From: Carposina sasakii | Lineage: Eukaryota; Arthropoda; Insecta; Lepidoptera; Carposinidae | DNA: 64,000 nucleotides | Direction: 5' to 3' | NCBI GenBank assembly: GCA_014607495.2 | Contig: CP053153.1 | Span: 7,502,001-7,566,000 of the forward strand | In this document: piece by piece, positions 31,990 through 42,099 of the stretch | Layout: every line of letters starts with the position of its first letter | Numbering within the stretch: the first letter of the stretch is position 1 | Notes under the pieces: generated by a model | What the model was told of the DNA's origin: nothing | Database searches by the model: none | The model's input: only the letters and a program-made list of their open reading frames with translations | Position numbers and translations under genes: made by a program

Positions 31990-32745
31990 ATCGAGCTTAC
32001 TATCAATGCTACGCTGTTATCACTCTGTCCATTATTCTTTATGTTCATGCACATAACCTCAACTTTATTTTTTGTCTTGCCACACTCTCTGGAAACTTTT
32101 AATCGTGGTTGACCCGTTCTTTAGAATAGGCACGGACTTTTCGTTCCCCTTTTCACTTGACGTTACTTAAACCACTATATTAAAACCCGCGTAACGTTCT
32201 TTCTTAAAATAACACACCACTAAATGTTGGTACAGAGAATAACATTAAACCGTATTAAAATTAAACTATTTATTATTTTAAAGTAAATTGCTCACAGACA
32301 TTTTTAAGCAAGTGACAAATCAACACAAAAACAAACAGAACATCTCATTAAAAAAATACATTTTGAAAATATATAAAACCAGCACACAAGTGACAGAAAG
32401 AGGTTTTAACACTAAATTATGTAACACTAAACTTGAAACGCCCTGTCGTAATTAAGCACTAGAAACGTCCCTTAGCTACGTGCCTATATAAATAAGAACC
32501 AAAAGTTTCTTTTTAGCACAAAATAGCGAAAATAAAACACAAAATTTGAAAATTCATGTAAACAAAGAGATCAGAAACAAAACAAAGGGGAAGAGACGGG
32601 TGACATTGACAACATCGGTTTTGCGACTGAGGGGAAGTGAGAGGTCAAGGGAGGGAGAGAAACGTCATATTCTGAATTGCTCTGACAATTTCTATTCTAA
32701 TTCTAAGGAAGGACCATAAATATTGTTCTATGATTACTACCCGTG
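31990..32745 (+). repeat. Repeat shared with yurt upstream region
   Basis: This matches the reverse complement of 5325-5780. The two halves (about 32000-32060 and 32418-32745) are contiguous in the other copy, so about 350 bp have been inserted here. It ends about 130 bp before the OSGEPL1 start codon, so the promoter or 5' leader of that gene probably lies in or beside it. Confidence 0.75.
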
Positions 32746-32871
32746 GTCATAACAAAAACGTCAAAAACGAAAATCAGCTTAAATTATTTGATTTTAAAAC
32801 ACAGAAATTTAGTTTTACAAATTAAGATTATTTGCCGTTATTGTAATTTGAAGAGGGAGTTGTTTGTGACA

Positions 32872-34110
32872 ATGATTAACTTGGCTCGTAGGTTATGGCC
32901 TGGGATACACAGAGAACATCATGTGTCTCTAAGAGCAATTCTGTACCAGGCACATGCTTGTAGCTACTCTATACTGGGAATAGAAACATCTTGTGATGAT
33001 ACCGGTAGTGCAATAATCAACGAAAAAGGAGAATTACTAGCAGAGTCGTTAAAATCACAGAACCATATACATGTTCGCAACGGTGGTATTATACCGGATA
33101 TAGCTCAAGAACTCCACAGAAATTGTATTGAACAAACAGTAAAAGAAACTTTAGATTTGTGTGGTAAAAAGTTAGAGGACATTACAGCAATAGCCGTTAC
33201 ACTAAGACCAGGATTAGCACTAAGCTTGGCAGTTGGTATGAAGTATGCAAAATACCTTGCTAGACAGTATAAAAAGCCTATCATACCAATCCACCACATG
33301 GAAGCTCATGCATTAGCAGTAAGGATGCACAATAACATTCAATTTCCATTTCTTGTGCTCTTAATATCCGGTGGGCACTGCTTATTAGCTGTAGCTCAGG
33401 ATGTTAATAAATTTTTGTTATTAGGAGAGAGCATAGACATAGCACCTGGTGAAGCTTTTGATAAAGTATCTAGGAGAATGAAATTGAGAAATATTCCAGA
33501 ATATTCTCAAATGAGTGGGGGACAAGCAATTGAAGCAGCTGCATTGAAATCTAAAAATTCAGACATGTTTAAACTACCCCTACCTTTGGCTGATCATAAA
33601 GACTGTAATTTCAGCTTTAATGGCCTTAAAACTTCAGTGTTGTTACATTTACATAGAAGAGAGTTACAACACAATATCACAGCAGATAAGTTAATACCAG
33701 AAGTAAATGATTTATGTGCAGCAATGTTAAAAGCCACAACTCGTCATTTAGTACATAGAACACAAAGAGCAATTGACTTTTGTATCAAATACAATTACCT
33801 ACCACAAGATAATATGACTCTAGTTCTATCTGGTGGGGTAGCATGTAACAATTATATATATAACTGTTTTAAATTGTTGTCTCATGAATTGGACTATAAA
33901 ATTTTCAGGCCTCTTCCCAGATTATGCACAGATAATGGAGTCATGATAGCATGGAATGGTTTAGAGAAATTCAGAAGTGGTATTGACATTGTTACAGATA
34001 TTAATTCTCTAGACATTGAGGCATCTTCTCCATTAGGGGATAACCTAATTTCTGAAGTCAAAAATGCTAATATTGTTACAAAGTTAATAAAAATCAAATT
34101 AAATACTTAA
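32872..34110 (+). CDS. OSGEPL1: Mitochondrial tRNA t6A synthase OSGEPL1/Qri7
   Basis: A single exon of 412 residues. The protein is the mitochondrial member of the Kae1/TsaD/Qri7 family, which transfers the threonylcarbamoyl group to A37 of ANN-decoding tRNAs. Family motifs run in order: GIETSCDDTGSAI near residue 36, HHMEAHA (metal-binding histidines), LLISGGHCLL, GEAFDKVSRR, LVLSGGVACN and PLPRLCTDNGVMIAW. The open frame extends 43 codons upstream of the Met at 32872. I prefer the later Met because what follows (MINLARRLWPGIHREHHVSLR) is a good mitochondrial targeting peptide, while the upstream part is unlike the family and lies close to a repeat. Length is normal for the family. Confidence 0.93.
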   Translation: MINLARRLWPGIHREHHVSLRAILYQAHACSYSILGIETSCDDTGSAIINEKGELLAESLKSQNHIHVRNGGIIPDIAQELHRNCIEQTVKETLDLCGKKLEDITAIAVTLRPGLALSLAVGMKYAKYLARQYKKPIIPIHHMEAHALAVRMHNNIQFPFLVLLISGGHCLLAVAQDVNKFLLLGESIDIAPGEAFDKVSRRMKLRNIPEYSQMSGGQAIEAAALKSKNSDMFKLPLPLADHKDCNFSFNGLKTSVLLHLHRRELQHNITADKLIPEVNDLCAAMLKATTRHLVHRTQRAIDFCIKYNYLPQDNMTLVLSGGVACNNYIYNCFKLLSHELDYKIFRPLPRLCTDNGVMIAWNGLEKFRSGIDIVTDINSLDIEASSPLGDNLISEVKNANIVTKLIKIKLNT

Positions 34111-35055
34111 ATGTAAATAATGTACCTACTAGACGTACATGTTTTAAATGCTTAATTTTAAGTTTGTTTTAATGCGTAATTTTAAGGAGACTACATGCCA
34201 ACCCCAAAGATAATTTTTTAACAACAATAATGATGACTCAACGGTCATCCAAGTCACTAGATTGTAATGGTGTTATTAGATTTACTGCTCCATTTTGTGT
34301 ACCATGAGACTCAGCTCCACAATAATTGTCCAACCATGATAGCTAGATAGTTGAAATGTATCTATTTCTGTTGCCCCTATAATGACATATTCAAATCAAA
34401 AAATCCAAAAACCCGACTGCGTAAAAAAGAACCAAACTATGTAATAATATAAAAACTAAAAAGCTGAAAACAGGCACTTAGATGTCCAGTGGTCTAGAAT
34501 TCTATAATATTATTATGGAATGAATACTATTGAAGAAAATAAAATATTTTCTAATAATGTAACATAATAATTGAACAGCCAGGATCCATTGAAATATTAG
34601 CTTGGCTATCGGATAATGTCTGTATAGTGCTTCAAAGGAACATACATACATACATAGGCTGTTGTAAAAATAAAATTTATATCTAAGACCATATTAATGA
34701 ACATGACTATTTTTCAACATTTTTAAAATAAATAATGCTACAGACAGGGCTGGCCCGCTCATACGGCGAACGGAGCAGTCGCTCCAGGCGCCTAAATGGT
34801 AAAGATATAGGTATACATATGTATATTAGGAGCAAACAGGAGAGGCGCCATAATTGGATCTCGCTCCATTCTAAAATTTACTTCGGGCCGGCGCTGGCTA
34901 CAGAGCCCTTCGTTCGAGTCTAACTTCGCCGTCATATAGTAGTAGGCCACCTCCTCATGGAGAGATGAGAGATAAGTCAAGTTGCGAGATATGTCGAGCG
35001 AGGCGAGAGACGATAGAATCGCGTCCATTTACAGGTAGAAAATTCAATAATATAA
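34111..35055. other. Intergenic stretch before the LTR element
   Basis: No gene. Around 34745-34920 a GC-richer part has AGGGCTGGCCCGCTC and GGGCCGGCGCTGGC, which resemble worn ends of a hAT-like MITE; I could not confirm this. Confidence 0.4.
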
Positions 35056-35060
35056 ACTCT

Positions 35061-36321
35061 TGTTGAGGGCCCTCTACCCTCGGTGTCTAGACACCACTCT
35101 GCCCACAAGCCCCTTACTTGCTGCAGACTGGGTTACAAGCGTGGAGTGTGAAATAATAACGCGATGTGAACGGTTCCAGCGACAGACGAAGACTGGCTAA
35201 TTTATTTTATTGAACTTATATTTATGCAATACAGACACTACTTATGTGATAGACTATGGTAAGAAGGTATTTTGAATCTATTAACCAATTACAATGCTTA
35301 GAACAATTTAGACAACTCACCTGAGGGGTGAGGGGTTCAAGGAAAAAGATGATGCAATATTGACAAGTATTGCGTAATACAGAATTAATACGAAACTGAT
35401 ACAAAACTAAGGTTTTTCTAGTTATTTGAACTCATACTAATTACATTTAGGCTTTTCCAATAAGATTCTAAGTTGCTAATGAAGTTAAATGGTACAATAT
35501 GATTCTATCACTGAAAGACCGCTAAAATGACCGTTAAATTATATAATTAGCCTGTTTTTCAGGCGACAAGTCCAGGAAAGGTTACACATTAATCCTTACT
35601 AACTACAGGATAGGTTTATGCGGATATAGAAAGCTTTTACGATACATAAATTACACATTTTACCTATATTCTTTACACTATGACTCTAAATTAATCCAAA
35701 ACAATAGGTAATTAACGAACAATGGATACAAACTATTTGTACTTATGCTGAGAAATATATACTTTACAATATAAAATGCTGTTTTACTAATTGGAATACA
35801 TACATAAGATTTTACGTTAAGTTTCATCAAAATAATTAAGCAAACAGGTTGGTATGTACTCCTACAAACTAATGAAACTAAGGTAAGATTATACAAATGT
35901 TATGATGCTTTATGTATTTAAGATACGCATCATTTAGGGCTAAGTTTTATGATTAATTATACAGATATTACTCAATGCTGAAGGCAATTACAAGCTTCTA
36001 AGTTATAACTCCAAGTGAATTTACATCAAAGATTATTACAAAATATGCGAAAATACATGCTCAAGTACGGTAAGGTACGAAGTGATAACGGGGCGGCATT
36101 TACATTTCAATTTTATGTTACTGAGCTGTGATTGGCTGAGCCAATATGAATGAATCTAAATTAACATAATACAAGATTATTACAAGATTATTACATATTA
36201 CAAGATTATTAATATACTATTCGCTACAGAAACTATGCTTAATACTAATTTGTTGTCTGGTTTAAGACCAGTGTAAGTGGGAACGTAGAGTTAGTTTGGG
36301 GATGTTCAAAAATTTTCAACA
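35061..36321 (-). repeat. 3' LTR of the BEL/Pao element
   Basis: 1261 bp, beginning TGTTGAGGGCC and ending TTTTCAACA on the plus strand, so it has the TG..CA form with TGTTGA/TCAACA inverted ends. It differs from the other LTR near 36199 and at 36316. Confidence 0.93.
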
Positions 36322-38081
36322 GTCCCCCCTCCGTGCGAAGACAGTGTCTGAGTACAGATATCAGGTGGTACGATTTTTGAGCTACTTGTTATCTTTATGA
36401 GCCTCGAAGTTGGACGTCTCAGTGTGCCAGCTAAAGTTCTTACGTCTGATGTTCTGACTTTGCCATCTGGACCAGGATAAGTATGTGTTATTACACCTTT
36501 GGGCCATACACCTCGCGGTAATGACGAGTCTATAATCAATACAACATCTCCGACATTAGGGTTAGTGAAGCCGGTGTTGCGATCGTACTTAGGCGTGAGA
36601 GTTGGCAAGTATTCTCTCACCCAGCGATTCCAAAATTTATCGGTTAATCTCTGAACAGTACGCCACGTAGCTGCGCCGATTAAATCGCTATTACTGAACA
36701 GGCCAATTTGAGGTAAGCCGTTCGAACGCCCGATAAGAAAATGGTTTGGCGTTAGACTCTCAGTGTCATCTGGATCTAGGCTGACGTCAGTTAATGGTCT
36801 CGAGTTAATCAGATGTTCTGCTTCGAGTAGGAGAGTATGAAGGACTTCCTCGCGGGGCTGTCTTTCCTTGAGAGTAACAGATAGTGCCACTTTGACTGAG
36901 CGAACCATTCGTTCCCACGCACCTCCCATATTAGGGGCCCCGGGTGGAATAAACTTCCATTTAATCCCGCGCGACTCTACCTTATCAACGATATCGATCT
37001 TTAATTTCTCGAATTCTTCCTTAAGCTCGCGATTCGCGCCAACAAAATTCGTACCGTTATCGCTATAAAGTGTCTTCGGAGACCCGCGCCTAGCTGACAT
37101 TCGACGCAAAGCTAATATCATACAGTCAGATGACAATGACGATGCTATCTCGAGGTGGATTGCGCGCGTGGTAAGACAGGTGAACAAAGCTATCCAACGC
37201 TTCTCGCTCCTACGACCTACTGTTATATGAACCGGACCGAAATAGTCAACACCGGTGCACGTGAACGGCGGCTGAGATTGTTGAAACCGCTCTATAGGTA
37301 AATCGCCCAACGGTGCCATTCGTGGTGTGTCCTTATGCAATCTACACCAATTGCATTCCCGTGCAACGGACTTAACTAATACTCGCAACGATAGTATGTA
37401 AAAACGCTGCCTAATTTCGTTCATAATGGTTTGATGATTACCATGTCCGTAATCTAGATGATATTGACGTACGAGCAATCTAACAATCGGATGCTTACCG
37501 TCTAAGACTATAGGGTTTTTATACGAGTCCGGCACGCAATCGGCTGCGCTAACTCTCGTGTTAAGCCGCAATAATCCGTCGTTCATAACCAAAGATAAAT
37601 GTTTTACACGGGAAGACTTAGACAATTTATCGTTATTAACTATGCATTTTCGTTCGTCACTAAATGAATCTAATTGAATGCTTTCCAAAATAATGCGTTC
37701 CGCCCGTACTAAATATTCGGTAGGTAAAGTCATCAGCTGAGACTTTACCTCGTCATCGACTAGATGGCGCTGCGCTACCGTTTTACTACCATACTTTCGC
37801 CAGCTCCTATCGGATATCCTACGCTTGAGTGCGCTTACCGGTTGCGAATTGTTACCTAACAAAGATTTAAAAGTGTCCGCACACTGTAAGATACGCGCTG
37901 TGGTTCGAAGGTATCGTTTGTACGACGAAAACCTTGTCACATCGGGCAATGGTACTCGATTGGTGTTTACTAAAGTAGCTACTGTTACGGTACGTTCCTC
38001 TCCTGTGGGAGGCGTTGCTACCCGCTTACTGCGGTCTACTGGCCATTGTTTGTCATCGCCGTACAAAATCCGTACCTCCAA
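36306..38081 (-). pseudogene. BEL/Pao integrase part of pol
   Basis: 591 codons open to a stop inside the 3' LTR. The H2C2 zinc-binding region has H208, H213, C243 and C246 (HLDYGHGNH ... CNWC). The integrase core has D279 (TGVDYFGPV), D341 (LYSDNGTNF) and E390 (GGAWERMVRS), followed by a C-terminal part (NVGDVVLI, PRGVWPKG). It is intact in itself but is cut off from the rest of pol: just upstream (38060-38215) the end of RNase H, with SEWRWLASTLYVADDATRD, is read in a different frame. The first Met is only the first one in the frame and not a natural start. Confidence 0.88.
36322..36335 (-). other. Polypurine tract
   Basis: On the minus strand GGAGGGGGGAC lies directly before the 3' LTR, where plus-strand DNA synthesis of an LTR element is primed. 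Confidence 0.8.
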
Positions 38082-38237
38082 ACCACCGATGGTCTATATT
38101 AAAACTTAGTGGGGGAATCCCGCGTCGCGTCATCGGCTACGTAAAGAGTGCTAGCTAGCCATCTCCATTCCGATGTTTGTGAATGATCTTCGATTTACGC
38201 GAGCCTATGCGCTACGGCGGGCCTAAAAGAACGCGGG

Positions 38238-40874
38238 TCAGATTTTATCTAAGCTAATACGGCTCGCTTTATCGAAAACACGACGCATCTTAAACTTTTG
38301 AGGATACACTACCGCGAAATGTGGTAGGTACCACGTACGTACTGATGTAGGCATCGATTTGGCTGGCTCTGCGTAACCATTTTTAAATAAGTTATTTAGC
38401 TGCTCTACATATTGATTTTTATAAATCGGGTTTTTATTTAATTTGCGTTCTATTCTTAACAAACGTTGCAACGCGTTATCTCTATTTTTAGGCATTACTT
38501 TGTCGTCGTGACGCCATAGTAAACCGCACTCGAAACGCCCGTCAGTTGTTTTCCTAGTGGTCTTATCTAGAATGCTAATAGCGCGTTGTTCTGTATCGTG
38601 CGTGGGCCGTTTTGGTTCTATTCCTAACGCGTCTATAGAGAAGTTACGTTTTATTAAACTTTCTATGTTATTTGATGAAATTTGTTGTAAACTATTGTTA
38701 TTATTGTTTGTGTTATTTACGAAATTTACTTTTTTAATAGAATCGCTATTGCACCCGTGCAATACCCATCCGAGACGGGTTAATGAAGCTACCGGTTGGC
38801 TTGAAGAGCCCGACTTAAGTTGCCTAGTTACGATAAGATGCCAGTTATCTTGTCCTATCAAAAGTGAAGGTCTCACTTGATCGTATGTGAGCTGATCTGC
38901 TATGTCCGCTAAGTGAGTATGATTTGAAAGGTTGCGCTTATACACGCCCTGCGAAGATAAGCTTAATTCGGCTATAGTTAACGCGCATATAGGTTCGTAA
39001 TCACGCGTGAATCTACCTTTGATCTTTAAATCTAGTCGCTGCGACATATTGTTAATGCGGTGACCCCCGACTCCCTCTATTGCTAACTTTTCTACCGGAC
39101 CTACGGCCCCTATTCTATTGGCTATATCGTCGAGCAATAGAGTCACGGTTGACCCTTCGTCTAACAATGCGATAACGGAGGTGCTGCCCTCTGGCCCTAA
39201 TAGATCTACTGGTACCATTTTAAGATATGCGCGCGGCTCGGATAAGTGATTAACCGATACTGTAGCCGGCGGCTCCGGTTTCGCCTCCACCGGTGGAGGC
39301 GGTTCGCTATGCAGCAACCTATGATGCCTACGTCTACAACCTTCTACATCGCAATGCTTCGACTTGCATTTGTCGCTAATGTGTTTACTGCTCAAACATC
39401 GAAAACATACTCTTAAGCGCTTTACTATGTTCCATCGCTCTTTCACATTTACTTTTATAAATTGCGGACATTTTTCTAGAGTATGGTCTCGACCCCGGCA
39501 ATTCACACATTTCCTATCCCTATCACCGAAAGCTGCCGCAACTACCTCGTGGTCGCTTTCTAACTCGCTTTCGCTGGAATAGCTGTCTGAATAGTGAGAT
39601 GAATCTGACTCGTCAGAGGTCGTCTCCCGTACTACGGCCGCGTGAACTCTATTTCGCCGCGGCGGTGGCGGCTGAACGTCCCTATGTCTCGTATAACGCC
39701 TTTCCGACGCGGGCGTGCTATCGTACGCTTCGAACTGATCCGCTATGATGTTTAGGAAGGCCGATAACGCTATAAGAATAGGTTCTTTTTCGTTGCGCGA
39801 CCTGTATTCGTACCATCGAAACTTGACTAACATATTCATCTTATCTATTATTCTGTCGGATACGTCGCTAGAGTACAAATATTCGATTCGGTCCATTTGT
39901 TTAATTGTGTTTACGCTGTTAGCAACCGCGCTCGCGAACGCTCCTATACCTTTGACGTCTTGCGACATGGGCGGAAGTTTTTGTAAACTTTCAATCTCGC
40001 TCTTAATAAGATGGGTCGGACGACCGAATCTACGCTCTAACATGTACATTATCTCTTCGGGGTCGGAATGCGTGTAAAGCATAGACTTTACAGCCTCCCT
40101 AGCCTGCCCCTGTATAGCGCGACGTAACCTAGCCATGTTCTCTATGTCGCTAAAGTACTCGCGCGTGTCCCTAAAGACCGCACGAAAAGCTATCCACTCG
40201 CGTGGGTTGCCGTCAAAATTATGTAACTCGTTAATATACCGCGGCGCCTGTCTAGATGATGGTTGACTAATTGATCGCATGGCCTGTATTAACGCGGAGG
40301 CGAGGTTATCTATCTCCGGTTTCGGCGCCTCTAACTTGGGAACTCTACGCGGCGTTACTACTCGCGGTTCAATCGGCTTACTTGCGGTCTTACTTTGCTC
40401 GATTGACTTTGTTACCCATTTTGTTACGTTATCGCGGTTATATTCTACCTCGCTTAAACCCGACGCTTCTGCCTCATCCAATTGCGCAAGCTCTAGACGC
40501 GACTTAGCTATTGTCCGCGCCGCTTCCGCTTTCTCAAATTCGATACGCGCCTCTAGTAATGCTCGTCGTCGCCGACTCGAACTACTCGACGCTCGTGATC
40601 CCGCCGACTTACGCGTTGTTCCCGGACAGTTGACAACCGTTCCATCCCGGGATGGCGGATCGACCCTACTACCGGACGCTACCGCGACGTTATCCACCTT
40701 ACCTTGTAACGAAACCCTATCAGTACGCTCCGTACCCGACGTGTGGTCGGTCGACATCGTGCGCTCAGTCGAAGTGGTCTGCTCTGTACTAACAGTGGCA
40801 GACGATTCTCCCGTTCGCTCTGTACTTACGGAGGTTTGTTCGCTACCCTTATTGTGACTTCTTGTTCTAGTCAT
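38238..40874 (-). CDS. BEL/Pao Gag, protease and truncated RT
   Basis: 878 codons. A Ser/Thr-rich start is followed by a charged helical stretch near residues 105-137 (RALLEARIEFEKAEAARTIA) and a DUF1759-like capsid region near 210-305 (FDGNPREWIAF). Two CCHC zinc knuckles are at residues 456-469 (CVNCRGRDHTLEKC) and 490-503 (CFRCLSSKHISDKC). The aspartic protease motif is at 570-577 (LLDEGSTV). The RT N-terminal part runs from about 790 (GLLWRHDDKVMPKNRDNALQ, WYLPHFAVVYP, KMRRVFDKASR) and then stops, before the YxDD region. Pol would normally continue for several hundred codons; here a deletion joins it to the end of RNase H. The Gag and protease themselves look intact, with no stop or frameshift. 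Confidence 0.9.
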   Translation of the reverse strand: MTRTRSHNKGSEQTSVSTERTGESSATVSTEQTTSTERTMSTDHTSGTERTDRVSLQGKVDNVAVASGSRVDPPSRDGTVVNCPGTTRKSAGSRASSSSSRRRRALLEARIEFEKAEAARTIAKSRLELAQLDEAEASGLSEVEYNRDNVTKWVTKSIEQSKTASKPIEPRVVTPRRVPKLEAPKPEIDNLASALIQAMRSISQPSSRQAPRYINELHNFDGNPREWIAFRAVFRDTREYFSDIENMARLRRAIQGQAREAVKSMLYTHSDPEEIMYMLERRFGRPTHLIKSEIESLQKLPPMSQDVKGIGAFASAVANSVNTIKQMDRIEYLYSSDVSDRIIDKMNMLVKFRWYEYRSRNEKEPILIALSAFLNIIADQFEAYDSTPASERRYTRHRDVQPPPPRRNRVHAAVVRETTSDESDSSHYSDSYSSESELESDHEVVAAAFGDRDRKCVNCRGRDHTLEKCPQFIKVNVKERWNIVKRLRVCFRCLSSKHISDKCKSKHCDVEGCRRRHHRLLHSEPPPPVEAKPEPPATVSVNHLSEPRAYLKMVPVDLLGPEGSTSVIALLDEGSTVTLLLDDIANRIGAVGPVEKLAIEGVGGHRINNMSQRLDLKIKGRFTRDYEPICALTIAELSLSSQGVYKRNLSNHTHLADIADQLTYDQVRPSLLIGQDNWHLIVTRQLKSGSSSQPVASLTRLGWVLHGCNSDSIKKVNFVNNTNNNNNSLQQISSNNIESLIKRNFSIDALGIEPKRPTHDTEQRAISILDKTTRKTTDGRFECGLLWRHDDKVMPKNRDNALQRLLRIERKLNKNPIYKNQYVEQLNNLFKNGYAEPAKSMPTSVRTWYLPHFAVVYPQKFKMRRVFDKASRISLDKI

Positions 40875-41295
40875 GTCGAATCCCGATGCTCTGGCCGTAG
40901 TTGTAGATGAAGAGACAAGGTCCCTACCTACCTACGGCTACTACCCACGGACCCCTACCTACCTGCAAGCTGTCCCTACCTGCCTACAGGAAACTAAGGA
41001 GGGAATGGGTATAGGACAAGGAACCGCCCGGCAGAGAGTGTACGCTTCAACACAAGTGTAAACTACTGAGAGGAACGCTCAGCAGAAATCGCGTGCCTAA
41101 ACAATCTCCATGATTGCCAAGCCATGATCCACGTACACCTTACCGACGCCGGCCGAACTAGGTCAGCTGCTAATCAGCCGGGTGGTGCTGTTCGATCACA
41201 CCACACCCGCTACTATGAGGCGGTTAACCTAGTGCCCACCGTTTGGCACCGTTAGGTGGCAGACACTAGGCCACAGTAAACTGTGTTGGCTTCGA
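40875..41295 (-). other. BEL/Pao leader between gag and hairpin array
   Basis: Non-coding part of the leader. A short C/T-rich repeat (CCTACCTACC-like, 40922-40985) lies near the gag start. No open frame on the sense strand is convincing. Confidence 0.6.
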
Positions 41296-41790
41296 AGGTA
41301 CCCGTGGCTTGCCCAGCTCTGACCGGGCACCTCACGCTCCACCTCTTCGTGACAATTCAGGTTTCCTTTTCGCAGGTACTTGCGGGCAACATGCACCTGA
41401 GCAAACACCTGCACATCTACTTCACAGGTACTCGTGGCTTGGGTTAGCACTGAACGAGCACCTGCACCTCTGCTTCTTGTACCCGCGGCTAAACAGCCTT
41501 GAAACGGGTACTCCAAAGGCTCCTCCCACTTCACAGGTACTCACGGCTTATTTATGCACTGAGTGAGCACCTGCTCATCTACTTCACAGGTACTCGTGGC
41601 TTGGGTTAGCACTGAACGAGCACCTGCACATCTGCTTCTTGTACCCGCGGCTATACAGCCTTGAGACGGGTACTCCAAGCTCCGTCCTCCTCACAGGTAC
41701 TCACAGCCTATTTCTGCGCTGGGTGAGCACCTGCACTTCTACTTCACAAGTACTTGCTGCGAACCATACACGCTACTAAGCAAGCACTTG
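41296..41790 (-). repeat. Array of nine hairpin units in the BEL/Pao leader
   Basis: Nine units start at 41296, 41372, 41425, 41479, 41534, 41587, 41641, 41694 and 41747, so the spacing is 53-55 bp after the first. Each has self-complementary arms around a loop of about 18-25 bases, for example CAGGTACTCGT / ACGAGCACCTG, CAGGTACTCAC / GTGAGCACCTG, CAAGTACTTGC / GCAAGCACTTG, GTACCCG / CGGGTAC. Where one arm changes, the other changes with it. The one recurring A.C mismatch on the plus strand becomes a U.G wobble in the minus-strand RNA, which is the sense of the element. These are therefore likely RNA stem-loops. Confidence 0.8.
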
Positions 41791-41810
41791 CTCTTCTTTC
41801 TTCGTTGTGT

Positions 41811-41940
41811 TCGGGCAACAGACCCGACAAAATTTTCTTGAAGCCCGCGGCGAACCAGACACGCACCACACGGACTTCCGCTTCCTCGGGCGACAGACCC
41901 GATCTGCAGGCAACAGACCTGACCCGTAGCGTTTCACGGG
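41811..41940 (-). repeat. Short hairpins with a common loop in the leader
   Basis: TCGGG-CAACAGA-CCCGA (41811-41827), TCGGG-CGACAGA-CCCGA (41886-41902) and CAGG-CAACAGA-CCTG (41907-41921) share a seven-base loop with different stems. CCCGT...ACGGG (41923-41940) is a fourth stem. They lie between the long array and the 5' LTR. Confidence 0.65.
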
Positions 41941-42079
41941 CCCAGTGCTTCCTTCCGGCACCTCCCCGATCCGGGCTACCAGAGCACTCGCGGCGAACCA
42001 GACACGCACCACACGAGCCCCTGAATGGAATCTTCGCTGCCCTGCATCCACTGCGCCTTCTTTCCTTCCCGCTGATACC

Positions 42080-42099
42080 CGGCTTCCGTAGGACCAAAC
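42080..42099 (-). other. Putative primer-binding site
   Basis: Directly inside the 5' LTR the minus strand reads GTTTGGTCCTACGGAAGCC. TGG just inside the LTR is the usual start of a site complementary to a tRNA 3' end. Which tRNA is not known. Confidence 0.5.

Noticed and set aside
34741..34920. hAT-like MITE before the LTR element
   Set aside because: AGGGCTGGCCC and GGGCCGGCGCT are suggestive, but no matching pair of ends or 8 bp duplication was found.
40279..40857. 192-codon open frame on the plus strand
   Set aside because: It lies antisense to the Gag frame and arises from its codon bias; no known protein pattern.
41296..41790. Regularly spaced repeats that could look like a CRISPR array
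   Set aside because: The units are imperfect hairpins without unique spacers, inside the leader of an LTR retrotransposon in an insect genome.
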